The translations under genes were made by a program, and so were the position numbers. From contig NW_003215766.1 of the NCBI RefSeq assembly GCF_000006405.1, forward strand, positions 775,687 through 839,686: a stretch of 64,000 nucleotides of DNA. Reading direction: 5' to 3'. This DNA is from Perkinsus marinus ATCC 50983 (Eukaryota > Perkinsozoa > Perkinsida > Perkinsidae). The notes below the pieces were generated by a model that did no database searches, was not told the origin of the DNA, and saw only the letters and a program-made list of their open reading frames with translations. Below, in pieces: positions 42,848-57,302 of this stretch (its first letter is position 1; each line of letters begins with the position of its first letter).

Positions 42848-43099
42848 TTAAGCGTCCTCGTCATCAGCATCGACTCGACCCGCAACAAACTTAGCCGCTG
42901 ACTTGCTATCAACAGCAGCAGCCTCTAGTGCTTTCTTCCGGGCCTCAGCTTGGGCTACATGCGTATAGTACCTGTGAAAAACGCATGCAGGTATTGTATC
43001 GACATCGAGCATCACTATTCCAAATTTCTCTGCAATAGCTGCTATATGATACCGATGATACCAACAGTCACCGACCGCTGCCCAGCAACCATCCATGCT
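42848..43099 (-). CDS. Unrecognised small protein, 3' part
   Basis: The last exon (about 42975-42848) reads YYTHVAQAEARKKALEAA, then SKSAAKFVAGRVDADDEDA and TAA. An upstream minus-strand segment beginning MVAGQRSVTVGIIGI could be the first exon, giving a single predicted membrane helix and a charged C-terminus of about 60 residues in all. This size and layout recall small subunits of mitochondrial complexes, but I recognise no family. The gene lies downstream of WDR33 on the same strand. Confidence 0.35.
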   Translation of the reverse strand, partial: SMDGCWAAVGDCWYHRYHIAAIAEKFGIVMLDVDTIPACVFHRYYTHVAQAEARKKALEAAAVDSKSAAKFVAGRVDADDEDA

Positions 43100-43297
43100 A
43101 TGGTATGTGGAATATCACTATTTCAAGTACGAAGAATAAGCTTTCTTATGAGGTACATTGAAAGCGATACACTTGAAAGACGAAATACAGTCCTAGCGAG
43201 AATTCATGACAAGTGCGTTTTCCTGTTGAATTATACTCGAACTCGCTGGTTTTAGATTTCGCAAAACCATGGCTGGGCAGCCCAGGAGTTATTCTTC

Positions 43298-45069
43298 TCA
43301 CATTCTGCCCTTCGGAATCTGCTCCTGCGGATCGGGATCTCCAGGTCTCGGACGAGCCCAGAACTTCGTGCAGTTGTCATGACTACCGGAGACCATCAGA
43401 TGGCCGAGTGGATGGTAGGCCAGAGCCCAGATCGACCTGAAAGATGTCATTCCCCTCGCAGTATCATTGTGCTACTCAGAAGTCTACAAACACCATCTGA
43501 CGCGCCTCCCTCATTAGCTTCCCTGTGTGGATGAACAAACACTTACCCATCATGGGCTCCTATCAACGACTCGATTGGCTTCGAATCCTGGGCAACATCC
43601 CAATGACAGATCTGACCGTCGTAACTACCCGAACAGAATATGCCAACTGCGGTAGGATGCCATGATAAACCTGAAGAGGTATGCAAGGAGAGTCGTAGCA
43701 GCTATAAAGTTCTTACTGGTAATTTCACGCGTGTGGCCCTTGAAGACCTTGTCTATGCTCATCTTCCTAACATCCATCATTTTGATGAGCTGATCTCGAC
43801 TTCCCGAGATCAGCCACTGACCGTTCGGGCTCCATCGTACCCTTCCTACTACGGACTACAGAGAGCTGAGGAATGGGCAGCGCTGTATCCAACAGGCATC
43901 CCACCTTATGCGCGTATATCGTCGTGATCGCCTCGCTCTGTCGAGGATCCCACAACTTGATGTTGAAGTCCTTGGAGCCAGTGGCCACAAGGCTCATCGA
44001 TGGATGCCAGTCGATTGTCTTCACTTCCCATCCATGTCCATTAAATGTACCTATAAACTCCCCTTGTTCTCTATCACGGAGCGCTCAATGATGCCCACGC
44101 TCCTCCTTGAAAGTAGGGAAGTCCCAAAGCTTCGCTGCATTCTCATCAGCACATGAGACGAACTTGGCCCCGGAAGGTGATACGCCTAACGATACAGCGT
44201 TTTCACTTTGCATTGAAAAACCGTTATGGCACTCAGGTCTCTCAGCGTCTCCTGGTGAGCTTCGATTTGCTTGAAGCAGAAGTAGTTGGAGTTCCACACC
44301 TATCAGCGACCCGTGTCCATCACTCGGTCCAGCAAGTTCATTACCTTTATCAATCCACTGGAGTCTCCAGAGAGGAGGTTGGCTCCATCGGGGGTCCACT
44401 TCATTGCTCTGATGGATGCCGTGTGAGCCTGATACACCGCAATGGAGGAAGCGAGGTCAGAGCAGGAGGAGCTTGTTCATGCATACCTGCATCAGATTCT
44501 CAAAGTTGAAGTGAACCCCGTTCCAAAGGGTGAACTCTCCCGTCTGCGATCCCGTCAAAACGCGCTGGCCTGCAATACAATAGACATTCGCCATCTTTGG
44601 AGAAGTGGAACTCATAGTACCATTAGGTTGCCACTCCACACAGTTTATTGCGCATCGCATCTTATTAATGGCAGTATGAATGTACTTGCACAGTATAGGC
44701 GACTCGTAACCGAGATAGCCCGGTCCCATCTGAGGAAACCTCCAACGCTACCGACCACCACGTTGCTACATCTTTCATATAGGACAGATGGGCCTTCTGG
44801 TTGCCAGCCCTGTAGAGAGGCCGATGCTGCGTCAATAGCATGTCGGTCTTGAACTTTATCAATGGTGGATTGTAGTCTATCATTCTCCGTAGGTACTTCC
44901 TACACAGATCCAAAATCTCCCCTTGGTGAGTTCTATGTAAAAATTCTTACTTTTTCGGCTGCCCTCGTTCATCCCGATCAAAAGCATCATCGAAAAGGAA
45001 GTGAGGATGACCACCTCCCAAGCCACTCAAGCCGGCACCGCTCTGATGCGGTATGCCGAGGTTCTGCAT
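43298..45069 (-). CDS. WDR33: mRNA 3'-end processing WD40 protein Pfs2/WDR33/FY
   Basis: A WD40 subunit of the cleavage and polyadenylation factor that helps read the AAUAAA signal. Exon 1 is short: ATG 45069, [20 protein letters not shown], then RDERGQPKK. It joins to [17 protein letters not shown], the conserved N-terminal RRxxDYN motif of the family. Further exons give [28 protein letters not shown] plus FNFENLMQ (the exact WDR33 [17 protein letters not shown] block), [58 protein letters not shown] plus [11 protein letters not shown], and finally [20 protein letters not shown] plus [14 protein letters not shown] with TGA at 43298-43300. WDR33's long Pro/Gly-rich tail is absent, so it is like the yeast and protist form. 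About seven introns; several boundaries are approximate. Confidence 0.85.
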
Positions 45070-45566
45070 CCTGGAAAGGCCAGAGGGCACAACAAGCCTA
45101 GCCTATGGAGAAACAGCTGAGAGCGAACTAACGCAAGCGCCTCGTGAGGGTGACAGAAACGCATCCTTCCATGCAGTGACGATAGGTATCACCAGTAACC
45201 CCTCGGGGCTGGTAAGCTACTCGCATAGCCGTTCTTCCAAGTTCTACGGTTCGTATAACTCTTGTGAGGACCTGCCAGAAGAGGATTCTTTCCGCGCCTC
45301 ACAGACGCATGCCCACCTCCACTACACCAGATACCGTTGGGCCAACGCATGGCGTATCCCCCCTTGAAACTCGGTAACAGACGGAGCTGCATCAAAGAGC
45401 ATTACCAGGGCGCTATAATCTCGAAAGCTACAGCGTACTATAACCGATACATATACATCTAGAAGGCTGTGTAGTGTAGCAGTATCACATATATTTTGCA
45501 CACGGGAGGCCTTGGGTTCAAATCCGGGCACTCCCATATCCTCTGTCCATTAAGTGCTAACACTAT
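45070..45566. other. Intergenic stretch with a tRNA-like relic
   Basis: At about 45465-45537 plus strand there is GTGTAGTGTAGCAGT (A-box-like) and GGTTCAAATCC (perfect Pol III B-box) followed by GGGCACTCCCA. The 5' acceptor strand does not pair with CACTCCC, so it is a tRNA-derived relic or SINE head, not a tRNA gene. The rest is unremarkable. Confidence 0.5.
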
Positions 45567-46610
45567 CTAACACACGCCTCGCGCACACCGTCGAATGAGC
45601 CGCCAAACTCTCCCGTTGCCAACCTTCATGAATAATGTATCTTCCTTGTCGATGAGATACCGCAACTTGAAAAGCGTGTCCTGGAATACAGTCGGGAAGC
45701 TGTCCCAGTCGAGATCTTGCAGGAATGCGATCAGAATTTCCCTCTCGGGCTGAGACCACTGCAACTAGCAGGAACAGACTACATTCTCATCCTACAATTT
45801 GCTGACTCTCATGCTCCTCCATATTCAACACTTTCACCGGACTCTGCCGGCAAAACCAGGCAGCATATTCACGGAGGAATACATCAGCACATTCGGCCAC
45901 CACCTCCTCATCCTTTGGTGACGCCAAGTACATATCTAAGTACTCTGCGTGGTGACGCACGAATTCACGCGTCCATTGCCGGTCTCGGCAAACCCCAGAA
46001 AATCAAAAGAGCCTTCCAGCGATTATTACTATTACCTACTGCCTTCCTCAATCGCTCACTGACGCCCTCCCGAGCCGCGTACGCCAGCAACCTGGCTCTA
46101 GCTGCGAGACTGTGATCAGTTAACTCCGCAAAGCCAGTAATCTTCTTCAACGACAACATCGACTCGAACTCGCCCAACACCTAACAAGGCTTCATTCCAG
46201 AGGGAGTCCTCGTTAGCTCCGCCCTAGATGAGTACACTATCATCGCCTTTCAGCTTATCGATATCTGATCGATCTACTGCCTCCTGTAGCCTGTCCCTCG
46301 TCTCCTTGTAAGGTGTTGCCATGAGGAAGTCCTGCTTGAACCAGCGAGACAGATGGTTCAGCGTGATAGTAGGATCGCCACCAGTTATCTACCAACCATA
46401 TGAATGTCTCGATTGAGGAACGAGTGGTATGACCATCCTCTGCATATGGCCTCCATGCCATAACTGGGCTGTTGGCACATTCATCACGGATATTGAAGCG
46501 GCATGCTCCGGTTGTTTAAGTACGTCAACGGTTATGATACGCAGCTTGGGATATTCTCTCGTTACAACCTAACGTGTGAACAGCTGGCACTCTAGGAAAA
46601 TTATTCCCAT
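45567..46610 (-). CDS. Thioredoxin-fold protein with a helical C-terminal region, unrecognised
   Basis: Exons near 46565-46455, 46400-46272, 46180-46034, 45981-45800 and 45755-45567. The first readable part, VVTREYPKLRIITVDVLKQP, then ISVMNVPTAQLWHGGHMQRM, fits strands beta-3 and beta-4 of a thioredoxin fold with the cis-proline in VPTAQL. Removing a 45-bp intron leads to ITGGDPTITLNHLSRWFKQD. The Cys-x-x-Cys site would lie upstream but was not found, and the start codon is unclear (ATG 46610 is one candidate). The C-terminal 200 residues are helical: LGEFESMLSLKKITGFAELT, REFVRHHAEYLDMYLAS, CADVFLREYAAWFCRQSP, then EREILIAFLQDLDWDSFPTV. I do not know this combination. Confidence 0.45.
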
Positions 46611-46810
46611 GGCTTCAAATTGAATGGCAACTCCAAAATAGCATAGGCTGCCCTAATAGGCCTGTCAGATACGACCTGTATACAGTGTTGGAATATATAT
46701 TTTGTTTCTCAGATCAGGAGGTTCCTCACTTACTATAGAAAGTTTACATACAAATTCGAGTACAACTGTACAGAATCCAACAATGTATTCTCATATATCT
46801 GATGTTATCA

Positions 46811-48025
46811 CTAACACATGCAGTTGACCGTGTACATATCCCCCCACACTGCCTGTATAAGTTGCCGAGTTCTCTCCTGGACATGATCGGCAGTAGCCAC
46901 CACCATCATGATGCTCTCGGGGGCCTGTGAGTCCTCCGGATGCCGCAGCATCTGTCTCAATTTGCTAGCGGAGGCCGGGGACGCCTCACGTCGCATAAGA
47001 CTCCGGAACATCATCATCACGCTCACTACAAAAGTGAGTCCCCCTGCTATCACCACACCCGAACCAGACGCCAGCACACTCAGGAAACTCCAGGGGAAAA
47101 ACCATGATGGTCTATACAGCGTACAGCTACGCTACAGCTCATCTGCATCATCAGGCATGATCTCATCGACGTCCGAGTTGATTATGGGAGACCCGCCTAG
47201 GCCAACGTTAGTTTCTGGCAACGACATTGGATAAGCACACATCTCACCTTCCTCTTCCTCCTCTTCCTCCTCTTCCTCCTCTTCCTCCTCCTCCCTCTCC
47301 TGTTCCTCCTCATCATCATCGTCATCGTCATCATCCAAGTTGTCAGCCGCCGCGTTCTCAATAGCACGACGTACTTCAGTGATGAGTTCCTTCTCCTGTT
47401 GAACCTGACACCGCCTATCTCACGTACTCAACTGCTCCAACACTACCTACCTTATCTGCATCGTTCAAAACTTCAGCTATACTATCATAGTCACACCCCT
47501 CAACTGATAACATTCCCATTAAGGTCATGGCGACTGATATTCTGCGTACCATTTTCCTTGCAGAGCCCGATCGCGGTGTGGCCCCCAGCGTCCTTCTCCT
47601 TCTCATCAAATACATCATTATCGAGAGCAGCCAGTGTCAATAGAGCCTACACGGTGATATCCACTATGAATAGCGTCATTTCCACACAATGGACAGTAGT
47701 AGGCAATCAGCCACTACTACAGTTGTGTTTACATTACACCCGGGTAGTTCGATACAGCCCCAAAATTCCGCCGTAGTAGATCCCTATTACCTTAGTATTG
47801 CCAAATTCCCACGCCCAAAAGAGAGCCCCACGCCCATCTCCTGATCTCAGCTCCATCATGCCAGGATTCGTCACAGCCTAAGTTGATGACATTCTCCTTC
47901 CGTAACCCTACGAGTTCCTACAAGCTCCCTGAACGAGTCCGCACCTCCTTCACCTGCCGAGATGAGTTGCCAGATCCTACCAAAGATCACAGCAACATCG
48001 TAAGGTCACCGTAAAAGTATGGCAT
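46811..48025 (-). CDS. Acidic single-pass membrane protein with ankyrin-like start, unrecognised
   Basis: From ATG 48025: MPYFYGSGNSSRQ, then exon TNPGMMELRSGDGRGALFWA with WEFGNTK, exon ALLTLAALDNDVFDEKEKDA and TAIGLCKENG. The pattern recalls one ankyrin-type helix pair. A glutamate run of about 15 residues, preceded by eight aspartates, is encoded at 47245-47335. After SDVDEIMPDDADEL the frame meets TAG, but removing 24 bases (GT...AG, 47107-47130) restores the frame. It then gives PSWFFPWSFLSVLASG and a membrane helix VVIAGGLTFVVSVMMMF followed by a charged tail ending NCMC. The protein is probably anchored in an internal membrane with its acidic domain outside the bilayer. No family was recognised, and the C-terminal membrane part could also be a separate gene. 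Confidence 0.45.
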
Positions 48026-48288
48026 CACTACTGAGTCGTCATGGGGGTATCCTCCCATTCACTAGCGACCACGTAGCTGCATAACAGACCAATGAGAACG
48101 GCCAATACAGTAGACATGAAAATGGTTGGAAAAAAACTGGAAAATGTCGCGCGCCCGGAAATTACCGAACTCCCATTCTATAGAACGCCTCACATATTTG
48201 AAGACGACAAATTCAAGTAAATCCTCAAGAGGAATTATTAGTACAAATGATGGATACAATATCACACATACAGGGATCTTCAACTGCT

Positions 48289-51415
<3,127 letters not shown>

Positions 51416-52169
51416 AGAGACCAAAACTACCCTCAACAAGCGGCTTGTGTTTGCTAACCCATGAGGTAATCCTTTCCCTTCACTCCACACGTGGAAGTTC
51501 GATAATGATGTTTATAAGGTCAAAGTGCATCGTTGCCAGTCAGCTACTACCATACTATGACGCTACAGTGAGAGAGTCCACAGGTTCCACAAGACAGTGC
51601 GTAAGCGCATGTACTGACGAGCATCACTTCAATTCACTACAATGACGATGCAAGTAGCTAGTGCGTTACTCCCAAGTCAATAGCCCCGATGGCCACAAAT
51701 AAGGTGGTCGTAAATCCGTGTATTACAAGGATGGCTATTTCGATTACTTATACAGTACGACCAGTAATCTACGCCTGAAAAACGCTTCAGACTGAACACC
51801 CACAATACGACTCCGCACTTGATATCGTGAAACGATGATAACAACAAAGTGCTGGAGTCAATAAGAATCTCGAGGCAGAGGAACACAACCGATTCGAAGC
51901 GGTGACCATTTCAAGTACAGCCGCCAGCACTCAACTAACGCTATCGGATAGCTCATTAGGGATCATCTCGCCCCCAAACACTGAATACCTTCCGACCACC
52001 GACCTGACGACTATCACTCCCATATATAACCTTCGAAGAACTACCCTATTGGTATGAACACAACAACGATGTGAATATCCACATACTCTCCAGATCATCA
52101 CCGGAATCTCGAGTGCAATACTCCCAGTACAGGGATCATCGACTTTCCATCAAAACCAGCAGCAGCAGC
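51416..52169. other. Intergenic stretch between the RING-H2 gene and uS15
   Basis: About 750 bp with only short open frames. It should contain the promoter of the minus-strand RING-H2 gene. Nothing else recognised. Confidence 0.4.
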
Positions 52170-52625
52170 TTAAGAAACAGCGGCAGCAGCCTGGAGGGGA
52201 CTGTACTTCCAGGATGCAGGGAGACGCTTCTCACGACGGTAGTAACGGGCCAATCTGTAGATCCTGGACTCAACCAAAATAAGACGGAACTTAGCATCCT
52301 TGTCCTTGCGGTTGCGCTCCATATGCTTGCGAATAGAGACGGCCTTCTTCATGAGATGGTAGAGATCCTCAGGGAGCTCAGGGGCCAAACCTCTGAGCTT
52401 GAGGATACGTAAGATCTTGTTACCAGTGAGGAAGCGGACCTGGGGGACTCCGAAGGAATCACGAAGGGTGACACCAATCTGGGAAGGAGTAAGACCCTTC
52501 TTAGCCAGCTTGCAGATGTTCTCAGCGCAATCCTCAGGAGTCATCTTGACCCAACCGGGAGTCCTACGACGATAGGGCAGGGCACTGGACGAGATGCCCT
52601 TACCTCTTCCATACATTCGACCCAT
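52170..52625 (-). CDS. RPS13: 40S ribosomal protein uS15 (S13)
   Basis: A small-subunit ribosomal protein, 151 residues, the same length as the human protein. A single exon from ATG 52625 ([20 protein letters not shown]) to TGA/TAA-type stop at 52170. The family blocks [74 protein letters not shown] and [12 protein letters not shown] are all present. An open fr extension upstream ([12 protein letters not shown]) has a second ATG but lies before the conserved start, and I do not use it. Codons are GC-rich at third positions (AAG, CTC, CGC), as expected for a highly expressed gene. Confidence 0.97.
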   Translation of the reverse strand: MGRMYGRGKGISSSALPYRRRTPGWVKMTPEDCAENICKLAKKGLTPSQIGVTLRDSFGVPQVRFLTGNKILRILKLRGLAPELPEDLYHLMKKAVSIRKHMERNRKDKDAKFRLILVESRIYRLARYYRREKRLPASWKYSPLQAAAAVS

Positions 52626-53519
52626 GGTGGCGGAGGTAGTGGAGATATTCGTGGACGGCAACGGCCTAATCGATCACGGTGCAATTTAGCTATTTCCTGC
52701 ATTTAGGTCAAATTGGTGGAGTTGCACGAAAACTCCATCACTGTTATCGATCTGGGACTCTCGACCATGAATATCTAGGAGAGTCACCATCCCAAAAAGG
52801 TCATCCTTCTCCTTACTACTACTATACTAATAAATCGCCATGCACTTGTCATACTATCGCGCCCATTCAACACTCGAAGTAGATTCGCTGAACGTACGAA
52901 TGGAACATAGTTGTTCCCTCTGAGGTGATCACATCGCTCAATTATTTTAACTTCTGTTTTCGTAGCATTCGTGGCACATAGCGTCATGACTCAAGCATGT
53001 CTCTTCCTAAGAATCTGTCAACTCTATGAATTCCGACTAACCTCCCACTTGCCACCACCCTCACTAACAACACCACACTTTTCACGGTATCTTCGAGTCT
53101 AAGACAGCCTTTATCACCATGTAGGTGAGACCAATCCCAGCTCGGGACGCTCTACATTTCATTCGCCCCCCTACTCATGCTGCAACACAACTACATGTCG
53201 TAAGGCTGAGACTAGGAGAGCCTGTACCGCCATCAAGACGAAACCCCACCTAGCTCATTGTGGTGCGTAGTCAAAAAACCAATGATAACAGGAGCTTAGG
53301 TATGTTCGATGAGGTAATGAGTCACACCCTTAGTTCTAGCTTTCATTGCCTCTTGACCACTTTACCAGGCCACAGGATACACTTCAGTGAACACCAATGC
53401 AGGAAAGATCCGCACAGGGAGCAATCACACCCTAGAAAAGGCACGACGGGCACCATCACGACACCTGGTACCCAAAGCCTCATCCTCGTCCGCACTCCTG
53501 CCACGAGGAAGGTCACCAT
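52626..53519. other. Region without a recognised gene upstream of uS15
   Basis: About 900 bp with only short open frames on both strands. It contains the uS15 promoter. No repeat, tRNA or snRNA recognised. Confidence 0.4.
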
Positions 53520-53639
53520 TCAACTCCGAGCGGACCTCACCCTCCTTGTCGGTGACAAGCTACTCCAAAGCCTCCCAGCAGAACCTAAAACCAAACTCGC
53601 GGACCCTATACATAGTGACGCGTCGAGTATCACTACTTG

Positions 53640-54238
53640 ATAGGCCTCAGAGATCTCGTGTTTGCTGTCACTAATCATAGGATCGTTGATCCAAGTGCTG
53701 AGCCACTCTGATAGTGTTATTCCAACCCCACCTTGCATATGAGAAGTCCACTGAGCATCCAAGCCCCTGATAGACGGAGTGACTCCTCCCATAATGCTGG
53801 ACTGCAATGCCCACTCTCTCCTTGAATTCTTCCAGTTTGTTGCGAAGTTCTATAGTCTCCATCGCACAAACGGAACGTAAAACCACCCGCATCAAAGTAC
53901 ACCACAACGTACCTTTGGAACTATGATGCACCCGGTAAGTCGCGACTAAACTTCCTCTACTTGCCCTCGTCTCCGAATTGTCGTCGGGGGACATTCCTGG
54001 ACAGCGCTGGAGGCGACTGCTTCCCGATCAAAGTCCCGAATGATCTGCAGGTCAACGGAGCCGTGACCTCACCATAGCAGGTGAACCTGAACGAGTTAAA
54101 GGAGTTGCCACGAGGGCTGCCGATAACGCGCTGAACGTTTGCATAGAGAGAACCCCTGAACGATGAGAAAGCAAGCCCCGAGGAAACCAAGCCCGTCCTA
54201 CAACACACCAGTGAGATACGACTGCATCGAGTGAGCAC
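53640..54238 (-). CDS. Possible mitochondrially targeted protein, unrecognised
   Basis: Minus-strand segments with coding character. The 5' segment (54238 to about 53955) reads LTRCSRISLVCCRTGLVSSG, then AFSSFRGSLYANVQR. It is rich in R, S and hydrophobics with no acids, like a mitochondrial presequence; it lacks an ATG in frame, so an earlier exon or different start is needed. Downstream, either RNKLEEFKERVGIAVQHYG or an alternative frame with QWTSHMQGGVGITLSEWLST and DPMISDSKHEISEAYQ follows. I could not decide the joins. No family recognised. Confidence 0.3.
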
Positions 54239-54595
54239 ACTGACTATGCATAGTCACTACGCGTATCATATATGATGTGATACGCACATCTCCTTTACGC
54301 TACCGCTTGTGTCGTGATCATCCATAGTCCCTCTCTAAAACCACCTGCAGCTCGAATGAGCTCCCAAGATACAAAGGATGAGGCACTGCAAGAGAGCCAG
54401 GAAACGACTCAAGATCCTGAGACGCTCCCGAGACGAATCATATCATACTGGACATTCCAAAACCATATCTACTTCCATTTCCACTACCCCCCTAACGACA
54501 AACCTCCATCAACCATAACTCAACTCAAGACGTGATGGGTGGTAAACGTTATTGCTACAGTAGCCCTGGTGACAGTGCGGATACAGATCCCAGTT

Positions 54596-55144
54596 TTATA
54601 CCTCATCATCCTGTAGGAGCATGTTGGGAATGCCCTTTGTGATGGGATAGACTCTATCACACTTAGGACACTTGAGGTCTGCCTCCAGGATGTGGTAGTC
54701 TATTATAACGTCGTGAACCGCCTAAAAGTTCACACCCACCTAACCACAGCGATTGCAATGTGCTCCATAGACCTACCTTGAGGAAATTCTCATCGTCCTT
54801 GTCACTCTCCGTGTAACTAGGCGGCAACGACTGTGTTAATCCCTGGCATTGGGTTAGAGTGGACAGAAGGGCATCCCATTCCAGCTTGTCCAGCATGTGC
54901 CGGATAAAGTCCGGATTGAAATCCGACTCCTCCACTTTAAACGTTGGTCGCTCCTGAACCATAGCTAGGTTGAGACCCACCAATTGCCACCTACTACCTG
55001 CTCAGGCTCCGGTGAGGTCTCATCCTCAGAGTCCTTCATCCCAACATCTCCTTGTGGTTGTTGCTTAGGACATATGCGTAGCGGGTACCCCCCAGAGCAC
55101 TGCTTTCTATTGCACATCATCAGATTGTGTGTCAGCAGCCGCAT
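54596..55144 (-). CDS. TRM112: TRM112-like methyltransferase activator
   Basis: A small zinc-binding partner that stabilises several tRNA, rRNA and eRF1 methyltransferases. ATG 55144 opens MRLLTHNLMMCNRKQC, then GGYPLRICP, matching TRM112 MKLLTHNLLxS...GFPL. The second exon gives DFNPDFIRHMLDKLEWDALL (family EFNPxFVARMIPKVEW), then ESDKDDENFLK. The third gives VHDVIIDYHILEADLKCPKC with ITKGIPNMLL, the family hallmark CP..GR.FPIxxGIPNMLL, ending QDDEV and TAA at 54596-54598. The third-exon CPKC plus the first-exon cysteines complete the zinc site. The first intron uses one of two overlapping donors (GTAGTAGGTGG); the second fits the frame. The protein has about 140 residues. Confidence 0.9.
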
Positions 55145-55981
55145 AGTGATGATGGGAGGACTAAAACAGTTCTAACTGTGGTACATCCCAATAGTCATTC
55201 GATCAACAACACTGGGCCTCGTTGTGACATCCTCTGGAAAGCCAGGGTCAAGGAAGGAAAGGGGGAGATGAATGTAAAATCCAGTCCTATTCTCGAGCCG
55301 CTTATTATAAGTAGTCATCGAGTTTAGATATGTAGACTTTCACAAATACTTCATTGACCCTAAAGGTTGGGGACTGCTCCTCGAGGAGGAAGCACAAGTC
55401 TCCAAGGAAAAACCTTTTTCGTGTAACTTAGGAGCTTCAGGAGTGTGATGTTCTTGACCTACATCCTAATAGTAATGGAATCCTCGAGGAAGGAAGTTAA
55501 AGAGCTGCTACCTACAACCCTTAGGAGTGCCTCCTCACTGAAGGGCCCTCAAGGTTCCTATGTGAGCGTTAGCAGCATAAATCTGCTCAGACACAGTCTT
55601 GCTCCCAACTTACAATCTTGCTGATTCAAATCACGACAGCCGAATAGATAGAACCAACCACTACCAGAGACCGATCCCGCAACCTTAGAAGAGCCAGGGC
55701 AGCATCTTAACCGTACCACTAATCCATCGATGTAACTACTGAATCTCTAATCTCTCACGCTAGCCCAAACTATTTAAGCGAAACTGCCGTCCTGCGCTGT
55801 TCATCCGTTCTTATTGAGGTGAGCGATCTCAAGATTGCTCAGTTGAGGATAGTTATCGTGTATTTTGACACCTCATCACTCCCATTGAAGTGAGGAATTC
55901 CAAGATCGCTGAGTTTAGGATCGTTATCGTGTACTCCGATATCTGACCACTTGTGCCTAGTAGCGGAAGGAATAATTACCG
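55145..55981. other. Intergenic stretch with a two-copy 71-bp repeat
   Basis: Mostly featureless. At 55813-55954 two diverged copies of a 71-bp unit lie in tandem, sharing ATTG..GTGAG, AAGAT.GCT.AGTT.AGGAT and GTTATCGTGTA. They end about 30 bp before the left inverted repeat of the element that follows. Confidence 0.55.
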
Positions 55982-56107
55982 AGTGTCACCGGATTTCACC
56001 GATGTCACCTAATAAAAAATAGTGCAAGTGCATGTAAACAGTAGGGAACGGCGCCGCGCGAAGCGCGGCGTTAAGAATCTTGTAATTGTTGTGGTGTAGT
56101 GGTAAGT
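55982..56107 (+). repeat. Left terminal inverted repeat of the element
   Basis: Pairs with 57408-57283 with few mismatches (for example GTCACC against GTCGCC and AACAGTAGGGAA against AATAGTGGAAAA). Contains the hairpin GCCGCGC-GAA-GCGCGGC at about 56053-56070. Confidence 0.9.
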
Positions 56108-56158
56108 GCATGGGTAAAGCATGCTAACGAGCCAGGTTCGATCCTTGGATGGCTCATA
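56087..56158 (+). pseudogene. tRNA-like sequence, left end of the element
   Basis: A-box GGTGTAGTGG, a perfect anticodon-type stem GCATG-GGTAAAG-CATGC, and T arm CCAGG-TTCGATC-CTTGG. The base before the anticodon position is G, not U, and the acceptor strands (3' ATGGCTC) do not pair, so it is tRNA-derived, not a working tRNA. Confidence 0.6.
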
Positions 56159-57115
56159 GTTTTTTGCATTTGTTCATTAAAGTCTTATAACGTACGAATT
56201 CGTGATGAAGAAAACTGATTATTTGCGTCTGATTAAGCATAACAGTCATAAGCATGAAGCATTAAAGCATGATAGTCATCATAATCACAGGACAAACAGT
56301 TATAATCGACAGCCACGGAGGTTTTCGAGGACAACACCAGAGCCGTACCTGTGAAGACAGTTAATTGTGTTAATAATTATCCGTACTAGGGACTCCCTAT
56401 AATTGAAAAGCTAGAGAAAGGGAGATTAGCAACGTCGGCGCTCAACTACACTACGATATTGCAACCCTAGGAGTTGGAATATCTGTTTGGCTTTCTGTCC
56501 ACAACATCCTCAAATAATTCTTTTCAGAATATTCCTCTTGTCACCTACACAAACATGGAAACTTGTTCTAACGCTCAAGCTCAGGCAAAGGTTCGTGGAT
56601 CTCAGCATCGTTCTCTAGTCACTAGTGATTTTCTATTAGTAACCCAGTAACTTCAGTATCAACGAGAAAAGGGACAGCTCTCAGGCACAGCGACTTTAAT
56701 GATCATGCGTAAAGTAAAGTAAAGTAAAGGCTACTGACCCAAACGTAACCCGACCGATGTCCGCCTAACCCGGCGCGGCAGCCGCATGCATGCGCTCTGC
56801 GCGAATATATACACACGGGAACACACTCCCGCTCGGGGAGAGAATAGCGGGCAAGCAGTAGTAGAATGGGCTTGCTCGAAGCAGGCGAAGCAAAGCCAGT
56901 TTCTGGGACAATCAAGCCGAGCCGTATAACTTCCACCTGTAACAAGCTGTACATACGTGCTGTCTACTGGGTGGCGCGCAGTGGCTCAATCACTGCCGAT
57001 GTGGAGGAGCAAAGGGGTAATGTACAAGATGCTGCTTGCCTCGGATAATACAACTATAATAGCTGAACTATCCCGGAAGAATGCGTTCACGAGCCGAAAC
57101 TATTAATTTCGGACT

Positions 57116-57170
57116 ACGAATACCTCACGTGATTGGTAACCACGTCACGTGGTCCACGTGAGGTATTCGT
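57116..57170. repeat. Palindrome, 16-bp perfect stem
   Basis: ACGAATACCTCACGTG and its exact reverse complement flank a 23-bp loop that itself contains CACGT repeats. It lies inside the inverted-repeat element, near its right end. Confidence 0.85.
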
Positions 57171-57239
57171 TTATTCGTAGTAACCACTGATTACTTCGTT
57201 TTATTTCGCAAGAAACGGTGTTTAATATATTATATACCT

Positions 57240-57302
57240 AGCATGGAGTCGAACCTGGGCGACCTACATGATAAACTAGAACCCTAACCACTACACCACA
57301 AC
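57240..57302 (-). pseudogene. tRNA-like sequence, right end of the element
   Basis: Read on the minus strand: GGTGTAGTGGTTAGG (A box), then CAGGTTCGACTCC (B box). It faces the left copy. Stems pair poorly. Confidence 0.55.

Noticed and set aside
45965-46180. Continuous 71-codon frame ending WGLPRPAMDA
   Set aside because: The true exon ends at a GTAATAG donor inside it; splicing over 52 bp gives a longer continuous coding frame (RKAVDRQWTREF).
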